64,000 bases of DNA from CAXXOK01 sp964640955 (GCA_964640955.1 CAZXJI010000006.1:81792-145791), one strand, 5' to 3'; positions 25,047 through 34,115 are shown, numbered from the stretch's first letter. Made by a program: numbers and translations. Notes: generated by a model from the letters alone, not told the origin.

Positions 25047-25754
25047 ATGAAACTCACGCCCCATGATATCGCCAAAATGCTGGACCACAGCACCCTGCAG
25101 CCCTTCCTGACGCAGGCGGATATCCGCCGCGGCTGCGAAACCGCCCTCAAGTACGACACCGCCAGCGTCTGCGCCCGCCCCGCCGACATGAAGCTGGTCG
25201 CCGCCATGCTCAAGGGCAGCGACGTGCGCGTGTGCACGGTCATCGGCTTTCCGCACGGCAACCACCTGCCCCGCATCAAGCTGGCCGAAGCCGGCGAGGC
25301 GCTCAACGACGGCTGCGAGGAGCTGGACATGGTCATCAACATCGGCCGGCTGATCGAAGGCGACGACCGGTACGTGCAGGACGAGATCAAAGCCATCTGC
25401 GACCTGGCCCACGGACGCAACGCCAAGGTGAAGGTGATCATCGAAACCTGTTACTTAAACGACGAGCAGAAGGCGCGCGCCTGCCGCCTGGCCGCCGCCG
25501 CGGGCGCCGACTGGGTCAAGACCAGCACCGGCTATGGCACCGGCGGGTGCAAGGTGGAGGACGTGCGCCTGATGCGCGACAGCGTGCCCCCCGCCTGCCA
25601 GGTGAAGGGCTCCGGCGGCATCCGCGACCTGGACACGGTGCTGGCCGTGCGCGCCGCGGGCGCCACGCGCTGCGGCGTTTCCGCCACGGAAACGATCATG
25701 ACGGAGGCCGAGAAGCGCTACGCCGAGGGGACGCTGGAGGAGCTGAAGAACTGA
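25047..25754 (+). CDS. deoC: Deoxyribose-phosphate aldolase DeoC
   Basis: 235 residues. It cleaves 2-deoxyribose-5-phosphate to glyceraldehyde-3-phosphate and acetaldehyde, the last step of deoxynucleoside catabolism. The class I aldolase features are all present: the Schiff-base Lys in DWVKTSTGYG, the second active-site Lys in CQVKGSGGI and the Asp in LDMVINIG. GAGGAGGG precedes the ATG. It stands alone here but fits functionally with the nucleoside-type importer at 9.8-14.8 kb. Confidence 0.96.
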   Translation: MKLTPHDIAKMLDHSTLQPFLTQADIRRGCETALKYDTASVCARPADMKLVAAMLKGSDVRVCTVIGFPHGNHLPRIKLAEAGEALNDGCEELDMVINIGRLIEGDDRYVQDEIKAICDLAHGRNAKVKVIIETCYLNDEQKARACRLAAAAGADWVKTSTGYGTGGCKVEDVRLMRDSVPPACQVKGSGGIRDLDTVLAVRAAGATRCGVSATETIMTEAEKRYAEGTLEELKN

Positions 25755-25827
25755 AACGGAGGATGCGGCGCGGTCGGAACCCGGCCGTGCCGCCGCTTTC
25801 AAACTCCCGGTTTTTCTGAATTTTCCC

Positions 25828-25857
25828 TTGACAAGCGCCCGTTTTCTTTGGTATGAT
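25828..25857 (+). promoter_or_regulatory. Promoter for rplM-rpsI
   Basis: Perfect -35 TTGACA (25828-25833), 18-base spacer, TATGAT (25852-25857). Confidence 0.75.
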
Positions 25858-25861
25858 CTTT

Positions 25862-25976
25862 TTTGGCATCAATAAACTCCGCCAGCCCCGGAACGTTTAT
25901 TGTTCACAAGCGTGCGCCTGCTGACCATCATGCGCCGCATTCGGATTATGAAAGCTTCCTGAAGGAGGAAACCAAC
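25862..25976 (+). promoter_or_regulatory. 5' leader of rplM with a hairpin
   Basis: About 110 untranslated bases with a stem AATAAAC (25871-25877)/GTTTATT (25895-25901). Firmicute rplM leaders are often autoregulatory, so this could bind L13; I cannot confirm the known L13-leader consensus by eye. Confidence 0.4.
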
Positions 25977-26408
25977 TTGAATACCTACATGGCCAAAGCC
26001 GCGGACGTGCAGCGCAAGTGGTATGTCGTCGACGCGGAAGGCGTTGTGCTGGGCCGGCTTGCCAGCCAGGTGGCCACCGTGCTGCGCGGCAAGCATAAGC
26101 CCATTTACACCCCGCACGTGGATACGGGGGATTACGTGATCATCGTGAACGCCGACAAGGTGATGCTCACGGGCAAGAAGCTCGATCAAAAGGTTTACTA
26201 TCATCACAGCGGCTTTCCGGGCGGCCTCGGCGAGACCGTCTACCGCCGTCTGATGGAGGACAAGCCCGAATTCGCCGTGAAAAAGGCGATCGTCGGCATG
26301 CTCCCCAAGGGCCCCCTCGGCCGCCAGATGGCCAGAAAGCTGCGCGTGTACGCGGGTTCCGAGCACGAGTACGAATCCCGTAAGCCCGAGAAGCTGGAGC
26401 TCAAGTAA
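25977..26408 (+). CDS. rplM: Ribosomal protein uL13
   Basis: 143 residues from a TTG start with GAAGGAGG 8 bases upstream; the product then begins MNTYMAKAADVQRKWYVVDA, the normal L13 start. The 50S subunit protein retains GRLASQVATVLRGKHKP, DYVIIVNADKV and the C-terminal GMLPKGPLGRQMARKLRVY. A longer in-frame start would add 38 residues from the leader and is rejected. Followed after 26 bases by rpsI, the standard L13-S9 pair. Confidence 0.98.
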   Translation: MNTYMAKAADVQRKWYVVDAEGVVLGRLASQVATVLRGKHKPIYTPHVDTGDYVIIVNADKVMLTGKKLDQKVYYHHSGFPGGLGETVYRRLMEDKPEFAVKKAIVGMLPKGPLGRQMARKLRVYAGSEHEYESRKPEKLELK

Positions 26409-26434
26409 AGGACGCGTAAAGGAGTTAGATACCC

Positions 26435-26827
26435 ATGGCTAAGGTAGAATACAGTGCCGTCGGCCGTCGCAAGAAGGCCATTGCCCGCGTCCGTCTGGTT
26501 GCGGGCGACGGAAAGATCATCGTCAACAAACGTGATCTGGACAGCTATTTCGGTCTGGAGACCCTCAAGATGACCGTTCGTCAGCCCCTGGAGCTCACCA
26601 AGGCGGGCGGCGAAATGGACATTCTGGTCACCGTCAACGGCGGCGGCCTCAGCGGCCAGGCGGGCGCCATCCGCCACGGCATCAGCCGCGCGCTGATCAA
26701 GGCCGATCCCGAACTGCGCGACAGCCTCAAAAAGGCAGGCTTCCTCACGCGCGACCCGCGCATGAAGGAACGTAAGAAGTACGGCCTCAAGGCCGCCCGT
26801 CGCGCGCCGCAGTTCAGCAAGCGCTAA
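26435..26827 (+). CDS. rpsI: Ribosomal protein uS9
   Basis: 130 residues, standard length. The 30S protein has the N-terminal AVGRRKKAIARVRL, the central GGGLSGQAGAIRHGISRAL and the universal C-terminal tail KAARRAPQFSKR that reaches the ribosomal P-site tRNA. AAGGAG precedes the ATG. Cotranscribed with rplM and followed by a strong terminator. Confidence 0.98.
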   Translation: MAKVEYSAVGRRKKAIARVRLVAGDGKIIVNKRDLDSYFGLETLKMTVRQPLELTKAGGEMDILVTVNGGGLSGQAGAIRHGISRALIKADPELRDSLKKAGFLTRDPRMKERKKYGLKAARRAPQFSKR

Positions 26828-26859
26828 TACGCTCGCCGAACCCGGTATGCCGCACATCC

Positions 26860-26900
26860 CGGGAGTCGTTCGCCAAGGCGGACGGCTCCCGTTGCTTTTT
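26860..26900 (+). terminator. Terminator of rplM-rpsI
   Basis: CGGGAGtCGTtCGCC pairs with GGCGgACGgCTCCCG (26860-26891), followed by TTGCTTTTT. Confidence 0.85.
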
Positions 26901-26933
26901 GGAGCGCTTTAGCGCCCCGGAAAGGAGACGCCG

Positions 26934-27569
26934 GTGCCGACGTGCTATCTGGTGGGCGCGGGGGATTTTACCGCGCGGGAGCTTACGCCCGCGGCCGGGG
27001 ATTTCGTGATCGCCGCGGACGCGGGATACGAGGCCCTTGCGGCCGTCGGCATCCGCCCCGATCTGCTCGTGGGGGACTTCGATTCCATGCCCTCCCGTCC
27101 GGACGGCGTGCCCTGCCTCGCCTTTCTCCCGGAGAAGGACGACACGGACATGGGGCTGGCCCTTGCGGAGGGCTGGGCGCGCGGGTACCGGAAATTCGCG
27201 CTGTACGGCGCGGCCGGGGGACGGGAAGATCACTTCGTGGCCAACCTGCAATTGTTGGGCGGCGTAAGCCGCCGCGGCGGGGAGGCGCGCATGGTGTGCG
27301 ACGCGTACGACGTGTACGCCCTGACCGACGGAACGCTCGAATTGCCCAGTCGGGAGCGCGGCACGCTGGTTTCGGTGTTCTGCCACGGCGAGCGCGCCGA
27401 GGGCGTGACGCTCACGGGCCTGCGCTACCCGCTCAGCGGGGCGCTGCTCACCTGCGACCGGCCGCTGGGCGTGAGCAACGAGTACGCGCTGCCCGACGCC
27501 CGGGTGACGGTCGAGCACGGAACGCTGATCGTTTTCGCGGCGCTTGCGCCCGCGCCGCACGGCGCGTGA
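26934..27569 (+). CDS. Thiamine pyrophosphokinase
   Basis: 211 residues from GTG, with GGAAAGGAG about 8 bases upstream. It transfers pyrophosphate from ATP to thiamine. The family motifs are in order: AADAGYEAL, PDLLVGDFDS (metal and substrate Asp residues), PEKDDTDMGLAL, GAAGGREDHFVANL and, in the C-terminal thiamine-binding domain, PLGVSNEY. No TPP riboswitch element (CUGAGA) is seen upstream. It lies between the ribosomal operon terminator and the glycosyltransferase promoter, so it probably has its own weak promoter. Confidence 0.93.
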   Translation: MPTCYLVGAGDFTARELTPAAGDFVIAADAGYEALAAVGIRPDLLVGDFDSMPSRPDGVPCLAFLPEKDDTDMGLALAEGWARGYRKFALYGAAGGREDHFVANLQLLGGVSRRGGEARMVCDAYDVYALTDGTLELPSRERGTLVSVFCHGERAEGVTLTGLRYPLSGALLTCDRPLGVSNEYALPDARVTVEHGTLIVFAALAPAPHGA

Positions 27570-27586
27570 GGCGGGCGTACGGCCGG

Positions 27587-27615
27587 TTGCATTTCGGCGG
27601 CCGGTGCGCTATACT
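27587..27615 (+). promoter_or_regulatory. Sigma-A promoter for the glycosyltransferase gene
   Basis: TTGCAT (27587-27592), 17-base spacer, TATACT (27610-27615), about 34 bases before the GTG start. Confidence 0.65.
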
Positions 27616-27648
27616 AGGCCATGGACAGGCGAACGGGGGGCGGAGCGA

Positions 27649-29013
27649 GTGCGACTCACCATGATCTGCATCGGTTCCACGGGCGACGTACAACCCTACG
27701 TGTTGCTTGGCCGGGAGCTTGCCAAACGGGGGTATGACGTCGCCGTTTGTGCGTTTTGCGAATTTGAAGCGCTGGTACGTGAAAACGGCCTGCGCTTTTT
27801 CCCGCTTTCGGGGGATGCGCATGCCTTCATCCGCGGCGTGATGAAGCCCGGCACCAAGGGCGTAACCTACATCAAGCAGATTCTGGAGATCTTCCGGGAG
27901 ATCATCGACCCGTTCCTGCGCGACCTGCAGGCCGCCTGCGAGGACGCCGACGTGATCGTGGCGACGTATTTCGGCAACGTCATCCAGTCCATCGCCGAAA
28001 AAAGGCGCGTGCCGTTCATCAAAACGCATTATTTCCCCATGGATCCCAACGACCTTACGCCGATTTCCTCCGCGCCGGGGCTTAAGGCGGGCAAGGCGTG
28101 GAACCGCGTCAGCTACCGGCTGGCCTACCTCATGGTAAGCGGCGTGGAGCAGCACTACCTCACCGATTGGCGAAGGCGCGAGGGCATGCCCCGGCGCAGG
28201 CTGGAATCGGGCCCCGTCAACCAGATCAACGGGCACCGCGTACCGGTGCTCTACGCCATGAGCCCCCTGCTTTTGCCGCGCCCGGCCGACTGGGACGAGC
28301 ATATTTACATGACCGGCTTCTGGCTGCCCGACGCGACGACCGATTATACGCCCCCGCCGGAACTGGAGGCGTTCCTGCGTAAAGAACCGACGCCCGTCTA
28401 CATCGGCTTCGGCTCCATGACCAGCGGCGATATGGGGGAGACCTTCGCCATCGTTCGCCAGGCCGTGCAAAAAAGCGGCGTGCGCGCGGTGATCGCCGCG
28501 GGCTGGGGCGGCACGGAGGCGAAAAGCGACCCCGACATGTTCGTCGTGCACGGCTACGTGCCGCACGACTGGCTTTTTGCGCGCGTCTCCGCCGTGGTGC
28601 ACCACGGCGGCGCGGGCACCACGGCGGCCGGGCTGTGCGCCGGGCGGCCCACGCTGATCATCCCCTTCGGGGGCGATCAGCCGTTCTGGGCATTGCGGGC
28701 GCGCATGCTGGGCGTGGGGCCCAAGCCCATCCGGCGGGAAAAGCTGACGGTATCCAAGCTGGCCAGGGCGTTAACCCGGCTGACGACCGTCGCGCAGTAC
28801 CGCACGGCCGCGGAGGAGACGGGCAGACGCCTGCGCGCCGAGAACGGCGTGCGGACGGCGGCCGATATCATCGAGGCGGAGACCGCCCGCTGGCTCGGGC
28901 AGAAGGACGTGCTCCCCGAGCGCAGGAAGCCCGACCTTTTCCGGCGGGCCGGTTCGCCCGCGCGAAAAAGGGGTAAACGCAAAGCGCGCAGGCCGCGCGC
29001 GAAAACCCCGTAA
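27649..29013 (+). CDS. UDP-glycosyltransferase family 1 (GT-B fold)
   Basis: 454 residues from GTG (MRLTMICIGSTGDVQPYVLL); GGGGCGGAGC lies just upstream. GT-B enzyme that moves a sugar from a nucleotide donor onto a lipid or small acceptor. The N-terminal GSTGDVQPYVLLGRELAKRG is the sterol/macrolide glucosyltransferase opening. The donor-binding C-terminal motif is VVHHGGAGTTAAGLCAG followed by PFGGDQPFWA. The last ~40 residues are strongly basic (SPARKRGKRKARRPRAK), perhaps for membrane association. Acceptor unknown; glycolipid synthesis is the likeliest guess. Confidence 0.9.
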   Translation: MRLTMICIGSTGDVQPYVLLGRELAKRGYDVAVCAFCEFEALVRENGLRFFPLSGDAHAFIRGVMKPGTKGVTYIKQILEIFREIIDPFLRDLQAACEDADVIVATYFGNVIQSIAEKRRVPFIKTHYFPMDPNDLTPISSAPGLKAGKAWNRVSYRLAYLMVSGVEQHYLTDWRRREGMPRRRLESGPVNQINGHRVPVLYAMSPLLLPRPADWDEHIYMTGFWLPDATTDYTPPPELEAFLRKEPTPVYIGFGSMTSGDMGETFAIVRQAVQKSGVRAVIAAGWGGTEAKSDPDMFVVHGYVPHDWLFARVSAVVHHGGAGTTAAGLCAGRPTLIIPFGGDQPFWALRARMLGVGPKPIRREKLTVSKLARALTRLTTVAQYRTAAEETGRRLRAENGVRTAADIIEAETARWLGQKDVLPERRKPDLFRRAGSPARKRGKRKARRPRAKTP

Positions 29014-29066
29014 GGAAACGGCCGGAAGCGCGGGGGCGCGCACGCCGCATGGAAAGGATCGTGCCT

Positions 29067-29339
29067 ATGAACGAGGAGAACAAAACGACGCTTGCGGATC
29101 TCAAACCCGGGGAAAGCGGAATCGTCCTGACCGTCGGCGGAGCCGACGCGCTGCACAGGAGGCTGCTGGACATGGGGCTGACGCCGGGGGTAAAGGTGTT
29201 TTTGCAGAAAACCGCCCCGATGGGAGACCCGCTGGAAATCCACCTGCGCGGCTACGCCCTCACCCTGCGCGTAATGGACGCCGGGAAAATCAGCATCCGC
29301 CGGACGGAAGCGAACGGGAAAGGCGACGATCGGGCATGA
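29067..29339 (+). CDS. feoA: FeoA, ferrous iron transport accessory protein
   Basis: 90 residues with the SH3-like FeoA fold: LADLKPGESGIVLTVGG, then RRLLDMGLTPGVKVFLQKTA and a closing strand LRGYALTLRVMDAGKISI. I choose the second ATG (MNEENKTT) because AAAGGA sits 9 bases before it, whereas the ATG at 29049 has none. FeoA proteins interact with FeoB to support ferrous iron uptake. The stop overlaps the feoB start (ATGA). The C-terminus has a charged tail not usual in FeoA. Confidence 0.92.
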   Translation: MNEENKTTLADLKPGESGIVLTVGGADALHRRLLDMGLTPGVKVFLQKTAPMGDPLEIHLRGYALTLRVMDAGKISIRRTEANGKGDDRA

Positions 29340-31510
29340 GCTACACCTTTGCGTTGGCCGGCAACCAGAACAGCGGCAAAACGACCCTATTCAACCAGCT
29401 GACCGGCAGCAACCAGCACGTGGGCAACTGGCCGGGCGTGACCGTGGAGCAGAAAACGGGCACCATGATCCACCACCACCACGGCAAGCAGACGCACATC
29501 GGGCTTCCGAGCCTCGGGGGACGGTGGAGGCGCTTCCGCGGCGAGGGCGGCGAAGGCTTCGGGCACGGCCGCCGGCGCCGCGGCAGGCGCGGACCGGCGG
29601 AGGATACGCAGTCCCTGCCCGCGGAGTTCACCGACGTCGCCATCGTCGATCTGCCGGGCATCTACTCCCTGAGCCCCTACTCCATGGAGGAGATCGTCAG
29701 CCGCAACTACATCGTCCAGGAAAAGCCGGACGTCGTCATCAACTGCGTGGACGCGACCAACCTGGAGCGCAACCTGTACCTGACGCTGCAGCTGCTGGAG
29801 CTGGGCCGCCCCACCGTGGTCGCCCTCAACATGATGGACGAGGTGCGCAGCCGCGGCGACACGATCGACCTCAAAAAGATGGAGCAGACGCTGGGCGTGC
29901 CGGTGGTCGCCATATCCGCCCGCAAGCGCGAAGGGCTGGACGAGCTGGTGCGCCGTGCCATGGAACTGGCGGAAAAGAAGATTTATCCCGCCCGGCTGGA
30001 CATCTGCGACGGGGCGGCGCACAAGGCGCTGCACGCCATTTCCCACCTCATCGAGCCGCAGGCGCAGGAGGCGGGCGTGCAGCCGCGCTACGCCGCCACC
30101 AAGCTCTTCGAGGGCGACGAGCCCATGATGGAGCAGCTCAGGCTGAGCCCCGAAACCCGCCATATCGTGGACGAGATTCTCGCCGCGATGGAGAAGGAGC
30201 TGGGTATGGAGCGCGCCGCCGTGATGGCGGACACGCGCTACCGCTTCATCGAAAAGCTGCTGGCCGCCTGCGTGGTGCGCGGCGGGGACGAGCAGGGCAG
30301 CGTGAGCGACCGCATCGACAACGTGCTTACGCACCGGGTGCTGGCGATACCGGTGTTCCTGTTGATGATGCTGCTGGTGTTCTACATCACCTTCGGGCCG
30401 ATCGGCTCGTGGCTGGCGGACGGGTTTTCCGCGCTGGTGGCCGACGGCATCGATTGGGTGGCCGCCGCGCTTCTGCGCTGGGGCGTGGCCGAATGGGTGC
30501 GCAACCTGGTGGTGGGCGGCGTGCTGACCGGCGTGGGGAGCGTATTGAGCTTCCTGCCGACGATTCTCATGCTGTTTTTGTTGCTCTCCATCTTGGAGGA
30601 CAGCGGATACATGGCGCGCGCGGCTTTCCTGATGGATAAGCCGCTGCGCAAGATCGGCCTGAACGGACGCGCCTTTATTCCCATGATGATGGGCTTCGGC
30701 TGCACGGTGCCCGCCGTGATGAGCGCCCGCAGCATGAACACCCAGCGCGACCGCCGCTTCACCATCATGCTCACCCCGTTCATGAGCTGCGGGGCCAAGG
30801 TGCCGATCTACGCGCTGTTCACCCGCGCGTTTTTCGGTGGCAACCAGGTGCTGGTCATGACCGCCTTCTACCTCATCGGCATTCTGGTGGCGATCGCGGC
30901 GGGGCTGGTGCTCAAGCGCTTCATGTTCCACGGCGACGCCTCGCCGTTTTTGATGGAACTGCCCCAGTACCGCCTGCCCACCGTGCGCAACGTGGCGCGG
31001 CAACTGTGGGACAAGGGGAGCGATTTTCTCAAGCGCGCCTTTACGATCATCTTCCTGGCGACGCTGGTGGTGTGGTTTTTGCAGAGTTTCACCTTCAGCC
31101 TCGAAGCCGCGCCCGACGTGCAAAGCAGCATGCTGGGGTCCATCGCGGGGATCGTCGCGCCGGTGTTCGCGCCCGCGGGCTTCGGGTCCGTGGAAGCCTC
31201 CACGGCGGTGCTCACCGGCATCATGGCCAAGGAAAGCGTGGTCAGCACCCTTGCGGTGCTGACCGGCGTGGACGCGCAGAGCTCGCAGATGCTGGCCGCC
31301 ATGCGCGCGGTGTTCCCCTCGACGCTGGCGGCGGTCTCGTTTCTGATTTTCATTCTTTTGTACATGCCCTGTGTGGCCGCCTTCGCCGCCATGCGCCGGG
31401 AAATGGAGAGCGGGCGCTTCGCCTTTCTCACCGTGCTTTCGCAGACCGGGCTTGCGTGGGTGCTGGCGACGCTCGTTTACCAGGTCGGGCGGCTAATGGG
31501 GCTGGGCTGA
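29336..31510 (+). CDS. feoB: FeoB, ferrous iron transporter with an unusual insertion
   Basis: 724 residues. N-terminal G domain: G1 GNQNSGKTTL, G2 in NWPGVTVE, G3 DLPG at residues 105-108, G4 NMMD, then SARK. The membrane part has Gate motifs (FGCTVPAVMSARSM, PFMSCGAKVPIY) and about 10 helices. Between G2 and G3 most FeoBs have about 18 residues; here there are about 69. The extra ~50 residues (45-97) are rich in His, Gly and Arg (IHHHHGKQTHIG, GHGRRRRGRRG) and sit where switch regions fold. Everything else is normal. Coupled to feoA and followed by the Cys-rich companion. Confidence 0.97.
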   Translation: MSYTFALAGNQNSGKTTLFNQLTGSNQHVGNWPGVTVEQKTGTMIHHHHGKQTHIGLPSLGGRWRRFRGEGGEGFGHGRRRRGRRGPAEDTQSLPAEFTDVAIVDLPGIYSLSPYSMEEIVSRNYIVQEKPDVVINCVDATNLERNLYLTLQLLELGRPTVVALNMMDEVRSRGDTIDLKKMEQTLGVPVVAISARKREGLDELVRRAMELAEKKIYPARLDICDGAAHKALHAISHLIEPQAQEAGVQPRYAATKLFEGDEPMMEQLRLSPETRHIVDEILAAMEKELGMERAAVMADTRYRFIEKLLAACVVRGGDEQGSVSDRIDNVLTHRVLAIPVFLLMMLLVFYITFGPIGSWLADGFSALVADGIDWVAAALLRWGVAEWVRNLVVGGVLTGVGSVLSFLPTILMLFLLLSILEDSGYMARAAFLMDKPLRKIGLNGRAFIPMMMGFGCTVPAVMSARSMNTQRDRRFTIMLTPFMSCGAKVPIYALFTRAFFGGNQVLVMTAFYLIGILVAIAAGLVLKRFMFHGDASPFLMELPQYRLPTVRNVARQLWDKGSDFLKRAFTIIFLATLVVWFLQSFTFSLEAAPDVQSSMLGSIAGIVAPVFAPAGFGSVEASTAVLTGIMAKESVVSTLAVLTGVDAQSSQMLAAMRAVFPSTLAAVSFLIFILLYMPCVAAFAAMRREMESGRFAFLTVLSQTGLAWVLATLVYQVGRLMGLG

Positions 31511-31525
31511 GCGGGAGGTGTCCTG

Positions 31526-31717
31526 ATGCTTGGAACGACGCTTTCCATCGTCATTCCCGCGGTGGTTTTCGCCTACGGCGTCTGGCTTGCGGTGCGGCTG
31601 ATCCGCAACCGTAAAAAGGGCGGAAGCTGCGGCGGAGGCTGCGCGGGATGTCCCTACGCGGGCAGCTGCCACTCCGTTTCGGATTGCAGACTGGAACAGA
31701 AAAAAGAAAAGAAATAA
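31526..31717 (+). CDS. FeoB-associated Cys-rich membrane protein
   Basis: 63 residues. One membrane helix (residues 5-25, TLSIVIPAVVFAYGVWLAVR) is followed by a cysteine-rich cytosolic tail, GGSCGGGCAGCPYAGSC, with a further Cys in SDCRLEQ. This matches the small FeoB-associated Cys-rich proteins of Firmicutes, which have been suggested to handle iron or replace FeoC. The gene starts 15 bases after feoB with GGGAGGTG upstream, completing a feoA-feoB-companion operon. Confidence 0.9.
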   Translation: MLGTTLSIVIPAVVFAYGVWLAVRLIRNRKKGGSCGGGCAGCPYAGSCHSVSDCRLEQKKEKK

Positions 31718-31765
31718 CGACGGACGCTCTTCCCCCGCTTTGGCGCGGGGAAAGGAGGGAGCCTT

Positions 31766-32779
31766 ATGCCCAAGCGCCTGATGCTGCTGGCGACCGGGGG
31801 CACCATCGCCTGTACGCAAACCCCGGACGGCCTGACGCCCACGCTGTCGGCCGCCGATCTGCTGGCCTCCGTAGCCGACGCCCTGTCCTGCGAGGTGGAC
31901 GCGCGGGACGTGTTCCGCATGGACTCCAGCAACATGCAGCCCGAGGAGTGGCGCACGCTCGCCCGCGCCGTGCACGAAGCCGTCGCGGCGTACGACGGCG
32001 TGGTGATCACCCACGGCACCGACACCATGGCCTACACCGCTTCGGCGCTGAGCTTCATGCTGGCGGGCGTGCCCAAGCCCGTGGTGCTCACGGGCTCGCA
32101 GCTGCCGCTTCATCATCCGCTGACCGACGCGCGCGGCAACCTGCTGCGCGCCTTCGCCGCGGCGACGCAGGGCGCGGGCGGCGTGTACGTCTGCTTTGAC
32201 TATAAGCTGATCTCCGGCGTGCGCTGCGTAAAGACCCATACCCTGGCGATGGACGCCTTTGCCAGCATCAACGCGCCCCCGGCGGGCTATTTCGACGCGG
32301 AGGGCGCACACCTGGTCACCCCACAGGCGTTTACCCCGACGCCCGGCATGGGAAGCGGCTACCGCCTCCGGGACGCGCTCGACCCGAACGTGTTTTTATT
32401 GAAGCTCATCCCCGGCACCGCGCCGGAGGTGCTCGACTACGTGCACAACGCGGGGTATTCCGGGCTGGTCATCGAGGCGTTCGGGCTGGGCGGATTGCAC
32501 TACATCCGCCGCAACCTGGTTACGGCGCTGGGCCGGCTGGCCGAAGGCGGCGTTTCCGTGCTGGTCGTCAGCCAGTGCCTCAACGAGCGGGCCGACTTCT
32601 CCCTCTACGAGGTAGGGCGCGGCATGATGCGGGAGCGCGTGCACAGCGGCCGGGACATGACCACCGAGGCGGCGGTCACCAAGCTGATGTGGGCGCTCGC
32701 ACAGGAGAACACCGCAGAGCTCCTGGACGCCTCGGTCGTCGGGGAGTTCGGGCAGGGGCCGTTCCGGTGCGAGGGGTAG
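31766..32779 (+). CDS. ansA: L-asparaginase, cytosolic type I-like
   Basis: 337 residues, no signal peptide. It hydrolyses asparagine to aspartate and ammonia. Catalytic elements: first Thr in LLATGGTIACTQ, second Thr with Asp and Lys partner in VVITHGTDTMAYTA, and LTGSQLPLHHPLTDARGN. The C-terminal allosteric-type domain retains GLVIEAFGLGGLHYIRR. Length and lack of export signal favour the type I enzyme. GGAAAGGAGGGAG precedes the ATG. It follows the Feo genes by 48 bases, but the functions are unrelated. Confidence 0.93.
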   Translation: MPKRLMLLATGGTIACTQTPDGLTPTLSAADLLASVADALSCEVDARDVFRMDSSNMQPEEWRTLARAVHEAVAAYDGVVITHGTDTMAYTASALSFMLAGVPKPVVLTGSQLPLHHPLTDARGNLLRAFAAATQGAGGVYVCFDYKLISGVRCVKTHTLAMDAFASINAPPAGYFDAEGAHLVTPQAFTPTPGMGSGYRLRDALDPNVFLLKLIPGTAPEVLDYVHNAGYSGLVIEAFGLGGLHYIRRNLVTALGRLAEGGVSVLVVSQCLNERADFSLYEVGRGMMRERVHSGRDMTTEAAVTKLMWALAQENTAELLDASVVGEFGQGPFRCEG

Positions 32780-32811
32780 ACCGTCGCGGTCCGTACCTCA
32801 TGAAGGCAAAA

Positions 32812-32842
32812 AGCGAGGCCGCCGAACAATCGGCGGCCTTTG
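32812..32842. terminator. Bidirectional terminator between asparaginase and the kinase gene
   Basis: Perfect 9-base stem GGCCGCCGA (32817-32825)/TCGGCGGCC (32830-32838). On the complement it is followed by TCGCTTTTTG, so it serves the leftward histidine kinase transcript better. Confidence 0.7.
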
Positions 32843-32864
32843 ACGTCTTGTTGCTTTTGCGTTT

Positions 32865-34115
32865 CTACGGGTTCGCGCTTTCCCCGGCGGGCGCGCCCTC
32901 CATGCAGGGGAGCCGCACGGAGAAGGTGTTGAGCTTAACCCCGTCGGACTGGGCCCAGATCCGTCCGCCGTGTTCGGTGACGATCGTCTGTGCGATGGCC
33001 AGCCCCAGTCCGTAGCCCTTCTCCTGCCCGCGGGACTTATCCGAACGGTAGAAGCGCTCGAAGATGTTCTTGCATTCCTCGGGCGGCAGCGGCGCGCCTT
33101 CGCTTACGACGGTCAGAAGCAGTTCCTTCTTGCCCGCGCCGGTCATGCGCACGCGGATGGGGGAGCCCTCGTTGCTGTACTTGCAGGCGTTGTCCAAAAG
33201 AATGTCGATCAGCTGGCGCAGCTTGTTGCCGTCGCCCATGACCATCAGGTTATCCTCGATCTGGCAGTCCATGGTGCGCCCCATATCGTAGATGGCCGCT
33301 TCCAGCGAAAGCGTCGCACCCGTCACCACGAAGCTGAAATTGACGGGCACCCGGGCCGCCAGCATCGGCGTGCTGTCCGAGCGCGCCAGGGTCAGCAGGT
33401 TTTCCACAAGCCCCTTCATCCGCTGGGACTCCGCGCGGATGTTATCCAGCCGGTTCTTGTTCTTTTCGTCGGTCACCGCGCCGGAAGCGATGAGCATATC
33501 GGCGTTGGAAAGCACCACCGTCAGCGGGGTTTTGAGCTCGTGCGAGGCGTCGGCCACAAACTGCCGCTGCTTTTCCCACGCGCGTTCCACGGGCTTGACC
33601 ATCCAGCGGGACAAAAGCATGCTCACGATGAAGAAAAGCCCGATCGCTCCGACTCCGATGATGACGGAGTAAAGGATCTGCGCGCTTAAGGAGTTGCGCT
33701 CCACGTACGTATCGGTAAAGAAGTACGAAGTCGCGCCGTCCTCGCCGACGGTGCGGCGGTAGCGCAGGTTGTATTCGGACGTGATGCCCGTGTCCCCGTC
33801 CTGGCCGGCCAGGTTTTGGATGATCGTTTTCAGCTCGTCCTCGGTAACGTAGTAAAGCTGGTTCTGTATAATGGTAATCGTCCCGTCCGCCTCCATCCGG
33901 CCCAGGGCGACGGGCATATCGATGGTCTTGGAGTCGTCCTCCTCGGGCGTCTTGACGTCGGTACGGGAAGCGGGCGGCTCGCGGAAGGAGCTCAGGCTGC
34001 GGCGTTCGTAATCGGTCTTGGAGGTCACGAACAGGCTGATGAGAATGCCCACCAGAAACAGGCAGACGACGGCCATCAGCACGATGATCAGCTTTTTACG
34101 CAGCTTCTGGATCAC
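32865..34115 (-). CDS. Sensor histidine kinase
   Basis: 416 residues from GTG, overlapping the regulator stop (GTGA). Two membrane helices (about 9-30 and 147-168) bracket a ~115-residue extracytoplasmic sensor with no cysteine. The cytosolic part has the phospho-acceptor His192 in DASHELKTPLTV, N box LLDNACKYS, F box FERFYRSD and G box GYGLGLAIAQTI. No HAMP is obvious; only a short linker follows helix 2. It presumably senses an envelope signal and phosphorylates the regulator encoded upstream. Together they face the adaptor/ABC operon. Confidence 0.94.
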   Translation of the reverse strand: MIQKLRKKLIIVLMAVVCLFLVGILISLFVTSKTDYERRSLSSFREPPASRTDVKTPEEDDSKTIDMPVALGRMEADGTITIIQNQLYYVTEDELKTIIQNLAGQDGDTGITSEYNLRYRRTVGEDGATSYFFTDTYVERNSLSAQILYSVIIGVGAIGLFFIVSMLLSRWMVKPVERAWEKQRQFVADASHELKTPLTVVLSNADMLIASGAVTDEKNKNRLDNIRAESQRMKGLVENLLTLARSDSTPMLAARVPVNFSFVVTGATLSLEAAIYDMGRTMDCQIEDNLMVMGDGNKLRQLIDILLDNACKYSNEGSPIRVRMTGAGKKELLLTVVSEGAPLPPEECKNIFERFYRSDKSRGQEKGYGLGLAIAQTIVTEHGGRIWAQSDGVKLNTFSVRLPCMEGAPAGESANP

